Source of the DNA: Effrenium voratum
Taxonomy: Eukaryota > Sar > Dinophyceae > Suessiales > Symbiodiniaceae
Reading direction: 5' to 3'
NCBI GenBank assembly: GCA_963377175.1
Contig: CAUJNA010003241.1
Coordinates: 365,001-429,000 of the forward strand
Length of the DNA: 64,000 nt
Shown here: positions 30,215-40,295 of the stretch, in pieces
Position numbering within the stretch: position 1 is the stretch's first letter
How the letters are laid out: the number at the start of each line of letters is the position of its first letter
Program-made: the position numbers and the translations under genes
The notes under the pieces: model-generated
What the model saw: only the letters and a program-made list of their open reading frames with translations
What the model was told of the DNA's origin: nothing
The model's database searches: none

Positions 30215-32337
30215 TGCATGGGCCCAGGGGTCTCCTCGAAATATTTGGGTAGGAAAGAGCAGCAACCATATCCACATTGCCGAACCTGACGTTTCGGGGC
30301 GGAAGTCTAGTTTCCCTTACAAGGGCTCGGTGGGTTCCATGTTGGTGGACGTATTATATATGTTCTGTGCACCCCAGATGTGGGCAAAAAGAGGGATCTT
30401 ACCATGGGGATCTTAAGAGTACTTTTTTTCTCGAGGTATGAGATCAGACCATTTTCGCTCGGGTTCTAACGAGGGTCCGATCACTAGCATGTGTGCTGGC
30501 TTCACATCAGATTTCGGAAACCATGCATTAGATCTCATCGGTCACGCAATGGAGCAAAGCACCAGACAAGTACTCTTAGCACAACTCTCATGGGTACTGC
30601 AAAGATGATGAAGCCCGCATATCTTCAAAATCGCCCACACTTCAAAAACCAACACGCAAATGCACTGAAGGATCCCTGATGGAACACCACTTTCCTTTTG
30701 GATCGTGTCGCGCTGCCCGAACCCCTTCTTGATTTTGTGCAACGGGAACCTATCATTTCGTGAGTTTCACGGGGAATTCCAAAGGGAAGCCACAGAATTC
30801 CGGGCATTACCTGACCTCAGGAGATGCTGCAGGCGGTGGAAAGGGTCCAGGCAGGGTGGGTCCACCCCGCCAGTGAATCCATGTTCTTCTGGTGCGTCTT
30901 TTTGAGGTTGGACCCCCCGAAATCGATGGTTTTCCTTGTTTTGTGCCTTCTTTAAAACAGATATCGCTATACTGAGCAGCTGGAGCCAGGCTCTTCACTC
31001 CTGGGCAGTGAGTGTGTCTGTGCGGAAGAGGCCGATACGAGCTCGTGAACCTGGTCGCGACCAGAGTGACGAAGCTCGGCTTTCGCCGCGGATTGGCATG
31101 GGAGGGACATGATGGGCGGAGCCCACACGATCCGAGCGGTGGCAACTTGGGTGGAGGAGGCTGGACTTTGGATCATCCTGTTTGCTTCACTACAGAGGCT
31201 CAGAATGGCAGCTCGATCGCAGGTACCAGGGTTGCCAGCTTCGCTTCGTGCTTCTAGATCCACTTTGCATGCTTTGCCCAACATGGCCAGGTTGCACACG
31301 TGTCTAGCAACGAAGGCTTTTAGCAACGTAACTACGTTTGGTAAGTACTTGCACGTCTTTGCTGGCACCAGCTGTGCATGGAGATTGTGCGATCCACAAA
31401 AATCTCAGCAAATGGAGGATACGCGCTAGCCGTTTGGTTTTAGATGCTATGGCCATGACCGGCACATGCTCAGACCGTAGGAGTTGGACTCCCCACAATT
31501 TTGCGAGGAGCCTGAAAGATTGTCATGTGCGGCCCATGTGTTTTGCACAAAACCGACGTCATATTGGTATGGAAGCCCTCTAAAATCACGACGAGAGCCC
31601 TTTCTCCCGCACTACAGGGAGGACCCCTTCTTAGGTCGACATCCAGCCACATGTTTGGACCCACAAACTAGGTACAGAAACGGGCGGCCCAAAAGGCGGA
31701 GAAAAGAACCCCGTTGCCAACCCTACCCTCACTTCATTGAACTCAGTCACTTCTTTGGGAGACCATTTTCGTGGCAGAGAAGAAGTCTTTTTCCCCCACC
31801 AGTTGATGCCTTTCTCTGCCGGGTTGGGTCGGCCAGATCGGCAGCGGTCTGGAGCAACAGATCCACTTGGATCCCAAGGATGACAGGCGCAGTGGGAGAC
31901 CCTTGTGGGAAACGCTGGGATTGGTTCATGGAAGGAACACACTCGAAAACAACTTGGCGCAGAACATGTCCCATGTAGATGATGTCCATGAAGGGGTCCA
32001 TCCAAATTCACAGCCAAAGGCTTTGGCGAGTTTCTGTGATCAACAGGTCTTTCGCTTCGAGAATCGGAAAAGAAAACAGGTTCCTTGCCCGTGTGGGCCT
32101 TCTGTACATGTAGCTATCTTCCAGTGGTCGTCCTTTTGGTTTTCCATAAAGGCCGCAAAAGAGCAGGTACCCTCGCAAAAAAAACATATTGATGTGACCC
32201 GCTCACCACCAATCCACGTTGGAAAGCTCGTCGAGACGGCGGCAACTCCGGACTCTTGGAACTTGGGGACGTCGTCAGTTGCCACCCGGAGCCGGTCGGG
32301 TTGCCACGCGTGGGTGCGCCGAACCCCGGCACCGGTC

Positions 32338-32457
32338 AAGCTTTGGTGCATTTTGCCCAGGGATGATAGGACGGAACAACTTTTGGCCAACCAATGGGTT
32401 TTTGTTTTCGTATTAAACCACTAAGAGTTAAGCTTTTCGCAGGGGAAAGCAACCGAG
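32338..32457 (+). mobile_element. Family B introner-like element, copy B4
   Basis: AAGCTTTGGTGCATTTTGCC, AACTTTTGGCCAACCAATGG, TATTAAACCACTAAGAGTTA, CGCAGGGGAAAGCAACCGAG. Sense orientation, moderately diverged. Confidence 0.7.
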
Positions 32458-32831
32458 AAATGGAGGCCAAGGAAAACGGAGCTTGACTCAAGGGCCAAAG
32501 AGGTGATCCAGACCCAACCGCAGGTGATCCGGACCAATTGATCCAGAGGTCCAGATCACTGAGCGGTCCAAACCCCCGTTTTTGGAGCCATAGCCAGCTG
32601 GCCAAATGATGTCGCCTCCAGTTGTTCAACCGTTTTTCCATGTTCGACCGGTTTGGGCCGAAAAAGTGAATCTCTCGAGAGGCACCCGGATAGGATCCTA
32701 CCCCAGCCAAAGTCACAGCCAGGCTCAGGAACTGCGTGGTTTGCGGCGGCCTCGGAGGTCTCGCTCCATCCCGTTGATGTCGACCCAGGCTTGATCAACC
32801 TGGTGGATATGGAGTTTGGTTTCACCAACAA

Positions 32832-33362
32832 GTGAAGGATGCCCTCTTAAATGGCAGGGGTATGGCTCATGGGTTTACGTTCTCTCATTCACCTACCGAG
32901 TTAGCGTGGATGACTGCTTGTGATCCAGCTGGCAAATTGTTTCACCATTTCCAGGGTCCTTTTGGGATAACACTTCCATCAGATGTTCGGAGTTTGACCA
33001 CTGAGGATCGCAGGAGTTGGCTCTTTGGTGCTGGCCCGTTGAGCAGCGAGTACTTGCAGCGCTTTCAATTCAGTGCACTGACTCTACATTGGCATGCAGA
33101 GGTACCTCCAGTGTGTCATTGGCGTTTAAAGCAGATCAGTGGTATCTATTCACGGCATTTTGACAGGGATGTCTCTAGAGTAAAGGTCTGTATAATTGGC
33201 TGGGCGTATCTCTCTTGTGCTCCTTGCGGTGGCAGGGCGGTTCCTTTTCGATCGAGGCTACAACGAGTCGGGGCACTTCGGCTTTTTCTGCCAGGGGCCT
33301 CGCCCATCGCACACTGGGATTCGAACCCGGGCGTGACTGGAGTCCGCGTACTTGTTTGTTAA
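32832..33362 (+). CDS. Unassigned open frame, 176 codons
   Basis: Runs from ATG to TAA and overlaps by 4 bp the end of a preceding open frame (32653-32835, ending LINLVDMEFGFTNK). No motif recognised (strings TELAWMTACDPAGKLFHHFQ, WLFGAGPLSSEYLQRFQFS). The coupled frames might be remnants of an intronless mobile-element gene. Low support. Confidence 0.2.
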   Translation: MKDALLNGRGMAHGFTFSHSPTELAWMTACDPAGKLFHHFQGPFGITLPSDVRSLTTEDRRSWLFGAGPLSSEYLQRFQFSALTLHWHAEVPPVCHWRLKQISGIYSRHFDRDVSRVKVCIIGWAYLSCAPCGGRAVPFRSRLQRVGALRLFLPGASPIAHWDSNPGVTGVRVLVC

Positions 33363-34277
33363 CACAAAACAAAGCTGGGCCCCGCAGAGTTGCAGCTTCC
33401 TTAGGTATGCTGATCCTCAGTGCCAAGAGCTGTTGTCACGTATCCCTTTTGCTGCTTCGATATGCAGGGCATGAGAAATGGAATGAATGAACCCATTCAA
33501 CCATCCATCCGCTTGGTGTCCTGAAAGTCTCAGGTTCATTCCCAAACCCCGGAAGTGGTCGTTCCCTACCTATCTCCCCCGCAATTTGTGTGTAGCAATC
33601 CACGAAGTCCTCTATGGCCTCAACAAGTGGAGTCAGCACCATCCTGAGATCAAGGCTCACTTTGGGGACTCGGGCACGAAGCTTCGGAAGGGGGTGGGGT
33701 CCTGTTTGAGATCTTTTTCAAGCACCTGAACCCTCACAGCTACTCATGAAAAAGGGAATTCGCCAGCCAGAAGTTGCCATGTTTAAGGAATTTGGAGGGA
33801 GGCAGAAGCTTTCCCGGAGTTTCAAGACAGCAATGTCTTCGTTTCAACCAGCCGTTTTGAACACCTACGAATCCGACCTCAAAAGGGGGCCTTCTGGAGA
33901 TGCGGAGGCATGTTGTTGGGCTTGGCACTCGGATTTTGTCCCAACCCGAGTTTCATTTCCCGCAAAGGGGCTCCGGCAAGCACGTGGAACACCCAGAAGT
34001 GAAACTACGGCCCTGTGTTTAGGTTGGTTTTTTTCGATTGGTCGGAGGACGATACCTTTGCAATGGAGGCCTTTTGAAGCATCGCGGGAAACCGCACGGC
34101 TTCGAACGAGTGATTTGCCGTGAGATTTCAAGAAATGGTGTGTCTTTATACGTGGATACCTTTTTGTGGTTTCAAAGGACTACCAAATGTGAAACCACAA
34201 TTTGTTGGATCCGCGGCCAGGCAACCAGTGCTATCACAGCGTATGCATCACCTGCCTGGTGAAATTGCGGAAGCGGG

Positions 34278-34646
34278 GTGGCCCAAACATGGATGTGTGT
34301 GCGTTTCTTTGCTTGTGTGTTTGTGTTTCTGTGTGTTTTTGAGGGTACATGGGGGTATCCTTTCCAGATAGGTTTGAAAGGAAGCCAAAGGAAATTGGGG
34401 CCCCAGTTTGACACAGAGGCACATGATGCATCGGCCACTCAACTGGATCTGACACGTCTGAAGTCTTCGTTTAGCTTTGCCGTATCTGAGCTCGACGGGT
34501 ACCCTCCCGGTGAACAGCTGCAACTTGTGATGGTGTCCTTGGCATTGGTTTCAGGTTGCTGGTTGCTTCGGTTACCTCAGACTCTGCCGGACTTTCGTGA
34601 TTGGACACGTTGCGCTCAGCACCCTCTTGTTCAACATGGAACCTGA
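34278..34646 (+). CDS. Unassigned open frame, 122 codons
   Basis: The second half (ATQLDLTRLKSSFSFAVSE, LDGYPPGEQLQLVMVSLA) looks protein-like and ends at TGA. There are no splice boundaries and no family. It starts inside a T/G-rich hydrophobic stretch that is unlikely to be coding. Confidence 0.2.
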   Translation: MAQTWMCVRFFACVFVFLCVFEGTWGYPFQIGLKGSQRKLGPQFDTEAHDASATQLDLTRLKSSFSFAVSELDGYPPGEQLQLVMVSLALVSGCWLLRLPQTLPDFRDWTRCAQHPLVQHGT

Positions 34647-35012
34647 CACAGGGGTCCTGGAAGACGTATTTTCCTTAAAAGGGCTACAGTGGCTACAGTG
34701 CGATGTCCAAACAGCGGCGCCATCTGCGATTGCGAGTTTTCGGCTAGCGGTTAACTAAGAGGCAGCCCTTTTATGATGGTTGAGCTAGGGGTGGTTCGAT
34801 ACCTTTCGAACCAGCAAGTTAGACAGACGTACGTGCCATCAATACTCCCGCGGGGTTGAGGTCACTAACCTCGGGACCTCGGGGTTTCACACAAATGTAC
34901 AGGGTTTCCTCCATTTCCCTGAGCAAAACCTCCAGTCTCCAGTAACAGTTGCCATGAAAACCGCCAGCAAACTGCACCGTTTGAAGGGGAAATCCAGTGA
35001 CGCCTGAAGTAC

Positions 35013-35085
35013 TGGACCTCAAACTACCCGTTCACCCAATACTCTTGGGGCGAAAACCCTTTGGCAAACGAGTTTTGAGGGTCCA
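35013..35085 (+). mobile_element. Family C inverted-end element, divergent copy C1
   Basis: From CTGGACCTCAAACTACCCG to GTTTTGAGGGTCCA; inverted ends as in C3, shorter and without the terminal CCAG. Confidence 0.5.
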
Positions 35086-35186
35086 TGGGTGGGGCCCTTT
35101 TTCAATGGATTTGTTTTCCCGGTCCATGGGTGGTGGTCTCCCGTTTCGCGCAAAAAAAAGCGCGACAAAAGCGCAACGCGTGCGAG

Positions 35187-35319
35187 GCCCGAGTGCCCGC
35201 ACTGCCGGAAGCCCGCGAGCGACGTGGCGGCGGCCCAACACTTGGCGCGCCTCGCAGATGCCTTCGATGCTCAGGCCTTCGCATTGGGCGTGGCGAGACG
35301 AGCGGATGGGGCCGAAGGG
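35187..35319 (+). CDS. Unidentified exon with CPHC motif
   Basis: After TGCGAG the frame reads PECPHCRKPASDVAAAQHLA, RLADAFDAQAFALGVARRAD and GAEG, ending at a GT donor (35320). The CPHC could be half of a zinc-binding site. Ala-rich helix follows. Third-position GC is very high, one of the clearest exon islands. Function unknown. Confidence 0.5.
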
Positions 35320-35913
35320 GTCAACACCGAGGAAACAAACAAGAGACGAAACCAACACAGCAAACCAAGCAAGGAGCAACAAGCCAAACAAACAAAGAGG
35401 GGACCAAGCAAAGGGAAAGCAATGAAAAAGGGATGAACATATCAAAGATTCAAAGATGGGAACAGATCAGCAAGACCAAAGAGACAAAGATGGGATCCCC
35501 AAAATGGGAACCCAGACCAGTGGAATCGCTTGTTCAATTTGATCATTCCCCATGGCCACCGGAGGCTACACACAAACACGGCAAAGAAGCAACGAACCGT
35601 AAGTGGGATCAAGAAACCAAACATGGGCTCACACCAAGTGCGCAGGGAGGGCGGGTGGCAGAACCTAGGGCACCTCAAAGAACAAATCCTCTTTGGTTTG
35701 GTGGGTTTGGGACCACCCAAAAAGGAACAAATCAAACAAAATGGCATTGTCGAGATCGGTGGCTCTTGGGTCCTTCAGCCGTTGATCTTCTGATGGTGAC
35801 AACATTTGGCCCGTGTGGCTGTAGCATTTGATGGTGCGCATGGGGCAAACTTGACGGGTGTTCCCAAAATTAGGGGGCACTCACAAATGTCGGTTTTCGT
35901 TGTTCAACGTGAG
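35320..35913. other. Probable intron
   Basis: A-rich, AAGA/ACAAAC-rich (35325-35480). No repeat family member identified with confidence. Confidence 0.35.
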
Positions 35914-36058
35914 CGCGTGGGAAGCTTGGAAAGGGCTGACACCCAAGAGAGCGGTTCGTTTGGCGGCGGCATCCCAAGTGGATGCAACCATTTCGGGAAC
36001 GGCCACGTGGACCGTATTAGGACACACATTGCATCTTTGTCCTGGTCACGCAGAATAA
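35914..36058 (+). CDS. Unidentified exon ending in stop (AWEAWKGLTPKRAVRLAAA)
   Basis: After AACGTGAG the frame reads AWEAWKGLTPKRAVRLAAAS, QVDATISGTATWTVLGHTLH and LCPGHAE, then TAA at 36056-36058. It may be the last exon of a gene that includes 35187-35319. Function unknown. Confidence 0.4.
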
Positions 36059-36149
36059 GCGAAGAATACGCAGCAACACATATGCCCTTATTTTTTAAGC
36101 TACCAGTAGAGCCGGCGACAGTGGGCGGAAGTTCAAAACTGTAGTTCTG

Positions 36150-36400
36150 CTAATCTTTCTTTTCTTGTTAGTTTTTCCTCTTTGCTCTTTGTCATCGTTC
36201 TTCTTTCTCTGTTCTTTAGTTCTTTTCTTTCCTTCTTTCCATCTTTTTGTTCCTTCTTTCTTCCTGCCTTCCTTTCTTCCTTTCTTCCTTTCCCTGCTTT
36301 GTCTCCTCCTTTTCTTCTTTCTTTTTTATGTCCTTCTTTCTCTTCTTTTTTTGTCGTTGTTTTTCTCTTTTCTCTCTTTCTTATATATTCATCTTCGTCT
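36150..36400. repeat. 250 bp polypyrimidine tract (TTTC/TTCC-rich)
   Basis: Almost purely C and T, with TTCTTTC and CTTCCTTT variants. Open in several frames (Phe/Ser/Leu) without being coding. Such tracts can form triplex DNA. Confidence 0.9.
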
Positions 36401-36775
36401 GTGGCAGCAATCTATCTATCGATCCTGCGAAAGTGCTACGCAGGCCACACAATCTACCCTTCTTTGGGAAAGGCCTCGCGATCAGGCTAACTTTCGATGA
36501 TCCCAAGGAAGAGAGACCCTCAAAGGGTGGCTCTTGTTTTACATGTCTATTGCCCCGTCACACACGCTCGCATGTTTGTCATGCGTGCGTATTCTTCTCT
36601 TTTCATCTGTCGGACAGCTAGCTTTCAATTGTTGCCATAGCAAGGAAGTTCCTTCTGAACTTCCTTTGAGAATACCTGTTAACTTGCCGTCTCTTACATA
36701 TTCGTATTTGTGCTCGTTCTTGCAAAGGGTAAATTGCAACCGCCAATCGCGAGGGTACCTTTTTTTGGTTGTGTT

Positions 36776-36838
36776 TACAGGGAAACCAAGAGGAAAGCCT
36801 TAAGAATCATTTTGGGGTTCTCAAAAAAGAAACGCCCA
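36776..36838 (+). repeat. Family G repeat fragment
   Basis: CAGGGAAACCAAGAGGAAAG, then CATTTTGGGGTTCTC and AAAAAAGAAACGCCCATG. Confidence 0.45.
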
Positions 36839-36969
36839 TGTTGATTGTTCATCTATCTTTCTGTTCACCGGCAAGAGGAAACTCAGGATTTTGGGGGTGT
36901 ACAAAACTTGCTGGCGCTCGGGAATGAGAATTGGAATGACATGAATCCAACGGGTGGGTTCATTCCGTT

Positions 36970-37106
36970 GGGCTCAAAACCGTTCAACGGGATCCCAGTT
37001 TGGTTGGGGTAGGTGGATTCACCGCCCATCGGCTTTATTTTTTAGTGGTTGGATTGGGATGTTCACTGGGGGTACGATTTGGCTTTTGGGCTTTGACCCA
37101 TGGCCA
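36970..37106 (+). mobile_element. Family E inverted-end element, copy 3
   Basis: From GGGCTCAAAACCG to GCTTTGACCCATGGCC, with GGGATCCCAGTTTGG, GGTGGATTCACCGCCCAT and GGGATGTTCACTGGGGGTAC. It ends 25 bp before the exon at 37131, so it probably forms the 3' part of that intron. Confidence 0.7.
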
Positions 37107-37130
37107 TTTCGAATTCCCTGCTTATCGCAG

Positions 37131-37275
37131 CAGCAAGAAAACGAGATCCCGTCGCACCCACTTGGAGGCGGCGCTGCAAGCGGGGAGCATTGCCTGGGCC
37201 ACAGCGCTGCAGGCGGGTCGACTGGAGCTAGGGATCCCATGGGAGACCGAAACCAACGAGGATATCCGGGCTCGG
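37131..37275 (+). CDS. Unidentified exon (HLEAALQAGSIAWATALQAG)
   Basis: After CTTATCGCAG the frame reads SKKTRSRRTHLEAALQAGS, IAWATALQAGRLELGIPWE and TETNEDIRARV, up to a GTGATA donor in phase 0 (37276). The internal near-repeat AALQAG/TALQAG is seen. High third-position GC. Could be an early exon of the downstream starch synthase gene (phase 0 end) or of a separate gene. Confidence 0.45.
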
Positions 37276-37650
37276 GTGATAACTCATGCCTGCCATTGGA
37301 AAACCACCCTAGTATAGAGGAGGCGCTGTTGGAAACACCCAGGCACAAAGAAGCGTGTTGACTACGGCAGGCAACGTTAAACGCTGACCCCGGATGCATA
37401 AACCTGCCAGATCCTTGAGGCAAAGGAATCTCATCTGAAATTGGACACTTTGGGTTTAACACAAGAGGGTTTCACCTTTTGACTAGTTCATGGCCCCCTG
37501 GGTTTAAGTAAGTCTACCCTGGGCTAGTCAAAAAGCGGAACCCTGCAACGCAACCCCTCCGCGCTGTGGGCAGAGCACGGTGCAAGGGCACATGGATGGG
37601 AAGGTACAGAGCACCAAGCATGGCCGGTCCTTACTTGGGTGCGTCATTTT

Positions 37651-37761
37651 TCTTTGGTGCATTTTGCTTGGATGTTAGGACTTTAACTTTTGCCAACTAC
37701 TGGGTTTTCCATTAAACCACTAAAAGTTAAACTGTTAGCAGGGGAGCAGAAAGCAACCGAG
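37651..37761 (+). mobile_element. Family B introner-like element, copy B5
   Basis: The cleanest copy: TCTTTGGTGCATTTTGCTTG, GACTTTAACTTTTGCCAACT, GGGTTTTCCATTAAACCACT, AAAAGTTAAACTGTTAGCAG, GCAGAAAGCAACCGAG. The central part is an imperfect inverted repeat around AACTTTT / AAAAGTT. Confidence 0.85.
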
Positions 37762-37792
37762 TTTTGACGGTTCCTTCTTTTTTTCCGTGACT

Positions 37793-37840
37793 TTAAAGGG
37801 AAACCAAAAGGAGAACCTTCATTTTGTGGGGGCCCCTCCC
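37793..37840 (+). repeat. Family G repeat fragment
   Basis: AAAGGGAAACCAAAAGGAGA and CATTTTGTGGGGGCCCC. Confidence 0.4.
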
Positions 37841-39877
37841 AGTTCAATGAATAGCTAGGTGGGGCACGTACTGAGCAGATCAAACACGCGGCTGAAGCCT
37901 GTGTTTAGTGTTGTGCGCTGGTTTTTTCCACGGCACATGGGGATTGTCTCAAAGGGGTATTTCCAAAATGCGCAGGTGTCCTTTTTGCTTCCCCTTAAAC
38001 CAGCCCCAAAACGCACCTCGCCCAAAATTGGCACGCCCGTCACACACAGCATCCCGCAGTGCGTTTCAGCTCCACAGCAGTGCCAAGCGTCCGGAACTCT
38101 TCGCACGTCCCGCAGAGCTGCTCGGCTGCAGCTTCCTTCACCCGAGGGCTTTTAGATCCCTTCAAAGCACTCCCGAGAAGCTTCCAAGAGCCTATCCTGA
38201 GAGGGCCTGTGGTTTCCTTCCTTTGCAGGGATTGGTTTTTGTTGGACTACAGTATGGTTGATAAGAAGGCACTACGTTGCAGCGAGGGGGGTTCTACGGT
38301 CTGCAATTAGGGGTGAGGGCACGACGTCCCGGTTGAAAATCGCGCTTGGAATCTACGCAAGCGCGTTTCCAGTTGAAATCCGCGCACTCTCCCAACCTCT
38401 GACGAGGCAATGGTATTGCAATGCCAATTGGTTATGTAAAATAATCCCTCAAGGGATGTGTCCATCCATGGAGTCTGGCTCATAGCATGGAAGTTGGGGG
38501 CTGGGCGGGGTTCGTTGAAGTTATAAACCGCAGAGCAATGGGTAAGATCCTGGATGGCTCGGAGGGGACGGAGGGGGTGGAGGAGGCCATCCCTGATTCA
38601 GCGTTTGAGTTGATGATCGGGATGGGGAGTTCTCCAAGCTCCAAGCATCATAACTGCGGGCGTTGGCCTGAGCCCCTTTTACCTCTGAGTTTGTTTCACT
38701 GATGGCAAGCACTGACTCCGGGCAAGTTGCACCAACTGACAGGCATCAAGCGCCTTTGATCTTCCGAAAAGTAGATCGACATTTGGTTTGATGCGCCACT
38801 TGAAGCCAAGAGAAACATCGCAAAGCACCCCTCCTTTCAGGGTCCTTGAGAAACCTGATCATGTGGTTCCATCTTGAGCATTTCTCACGTGAAGCTGCGA
38901 TTCGTGTAGGGCCTTGGAAGACCAAGGACCTTTTTCCCGGAAGAAAAGCGGAAGCACGTTCGCTTTGATCTACAGTAGGTGATCGTAGATGGCGCAATTC
39001 CCTCCACCATGTTAGTTTAGTCATCTTTTTTTAAAGATATTCCTCTAGCATTCCCCTTAGTATTCCCATAGTATTCCCCCATGTTTGCAGCATTGTCTTA
39101 CCCCTATATTGCCCTAGTACTCATTAGCATATTCTTGGTCATCCCTGTTTTTTGAATGCTGACCCAGGATCAATAAACCCGTCCCAGTATTTGGGGGGGG
39201 GTTCCCTCCAAAAGTGGCCTGAATCCCCACTAGAAGGAATTGGACCCCCCCAAAAAAAAAGTCAACCAGGGCTTCTGCTTCCGGGGTTAGCATGGGCCTT
39301 GCGCCATGAGGTCATGTCCGCTCCTGCCGCTGCTCCCGAGGTGGGCCGCTGCCGGAAAATGGGGTTGGGGGGGGGGTGGGGTATTGGGGGGGAGTTGATC
39401 AAGAGTCTTTTTAGGGACCCTAAACGATGGAGAACTTCCTGGATCGCCAGTTGCTGTTTGTTTTCTTCCTTTTTTCTGTTTTCTTGTTTCCATGCACTTT
39501 ACCCCAAAAACCAGAAACAGTGACTGAACAAAGCAGCAACTTGGCTATCTAGGTGTTCCAATTTGTCGGGAAGCGCACGTTTTTGTGGCTTTCCAACCAA
39601 TGGTCATCCCATGCAACGGACCTTTTGATCAACCTCCTTAGACCTTTGGAGCTGGTTCTGGAACAAATGTAAGGGTTGTTGCACATTCGGGGATGCGCAG
39701 AAAACTGAGCTTTGTCTGAAAACACCCCCAGCCAGGGGGCATTTCCCGGTAATCTTAGGGATTTCCAGTTTGCTGGACACTGAGCGAACCCTTCTGGTAG
39801 AACTCTCCTTGGAGACAAACCCAATAGATGTGTCAATATTTGAGTGACTATCCATCCAATTTTCCCGTGACCCCTAC

Positions 39878-40003
39878 CTAGGTCCCTCAGTAGTGCCCTG
39901 TTACCAACTTTTTTTTTTGGGGGGGGGGTCCCCTACTAGAATAGACTACAGAAAAAAAAGTTGATACCGACTTATTTTACCCTCTCTACTGGGTTGGACC
40001 TAG
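39878..40003 (+). mobile_element. Family A introner-like element, copy A4
   Basis: Starts CTAGGTCCCTCAGTAGTGCC and ends GGGTTGGACCTAG. The terminal CTAGGTCC/GGACCTAG inverted repeat is complete. It is followed by CTGACCCCCAAAAAAGGGTA, the same tail as after A5. Confidence 0.85.
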
Positions 40004-40046
40004 CTGACCCCCAAAAAAGGGTACCCTTATTCTGACCCCAAACCAC

Positions 40047-40147
40047 CCCCCCCCAAACCCCCCAAACCCCCCAAACCCCCCAAACCCCCCAAACCCCCCA
40101 AACCCCCCAAACCCCCCAAACCCCCCAAACCCCCCAAACCCCCCAAA
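40047..40147. repeat. (CCCCCCAAA)n 9 bp tandem array
   Basis: About eleven units of AAACCCCCC. The complement GGGGGGTTT has runs of six G and is a strong G-quadruplex candidate. The Gly-Gly-Phe frame on the minus strand is a by-product. Confidence 0.95.
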
Positions 40148-40199
40148 AAAGGCCCCCCCTGCTAGGGACCTTTTTCCCCCTTTTTTCGGGGCCCCCGAG

Positions 40200-40295
40200 G
40201 CCCGCCGCGTCGCTGTGCCCAAGCGGGCCACCGGCACCGGCGGCGGCAGCGGCGGCCCGGCCCCGGCCGCGCCCTCCACCGCGGCCGCACCCAAG
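40200..40295 (+). CDS. Starch synthase gene, Ala/Pro/Gly-rich linker exon (first candidate)
   Basis: After CCCGAG, the phase-0 frame reads ARRVAVPKRATGTGGGSGG and PAPAAPSTAAAPK, with a GC donor after AAG (40296). It is low-complexity, as expected of a disordered linker. The frame remains open to a TGA at 40326. Linkage to the starch synthase is inferred from phase, composition and position. Confidence 0.45.

Larger units (their letters stand above)
30215..35012. other. Long interval without a supported gene
   Basis: It holds B4 (32338-32457) and open frames at 32832-33362 and 34278-34646. GC-rich patches occur at 31030-31260 and 32215-32345 (LVETAATPDSWNLGTSSVA in one frame), with no firm boundaries. 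Confidence 0.3.
36059..36969. other. Non-coding interval with polypyrimidine tract
   Basis: Holds the pyrimidine tract (36150-36400) and a family G fragment (36776-36838). Confidence 0.4.
37276..40199. other. Interval before the Ala/Pro-rich exons
   Basis: Contains B5, a family G fragment (37793-37840), A4 and the AAACCCCCC array. A GC-rich patch at 38059-38204 reads KRPELFARPAELLGCSFLHP in one frame, but three frames are open. A patch at 38487-38700 reads MGKILDGSEGTEGVEEAIP. Confidence 0.35.

Noticed and set aside
31747..32001. Minus-strand frame with RFPQGSPTAPVILG, recalling the reverse transcriptase PQGSP motif
   Set aside because: The motif is isolated, the frame is 84 codons, and no YxDD box or other reverse transcriptase blocks are found nearby.
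33280..33350. tRNA-like T-arm on the minus strand (GGGTTCGAATCCC)
   Set aside because: No acceptor stem, D-arm or anticodon arm could be folded around it; one T-stem pair also fails.
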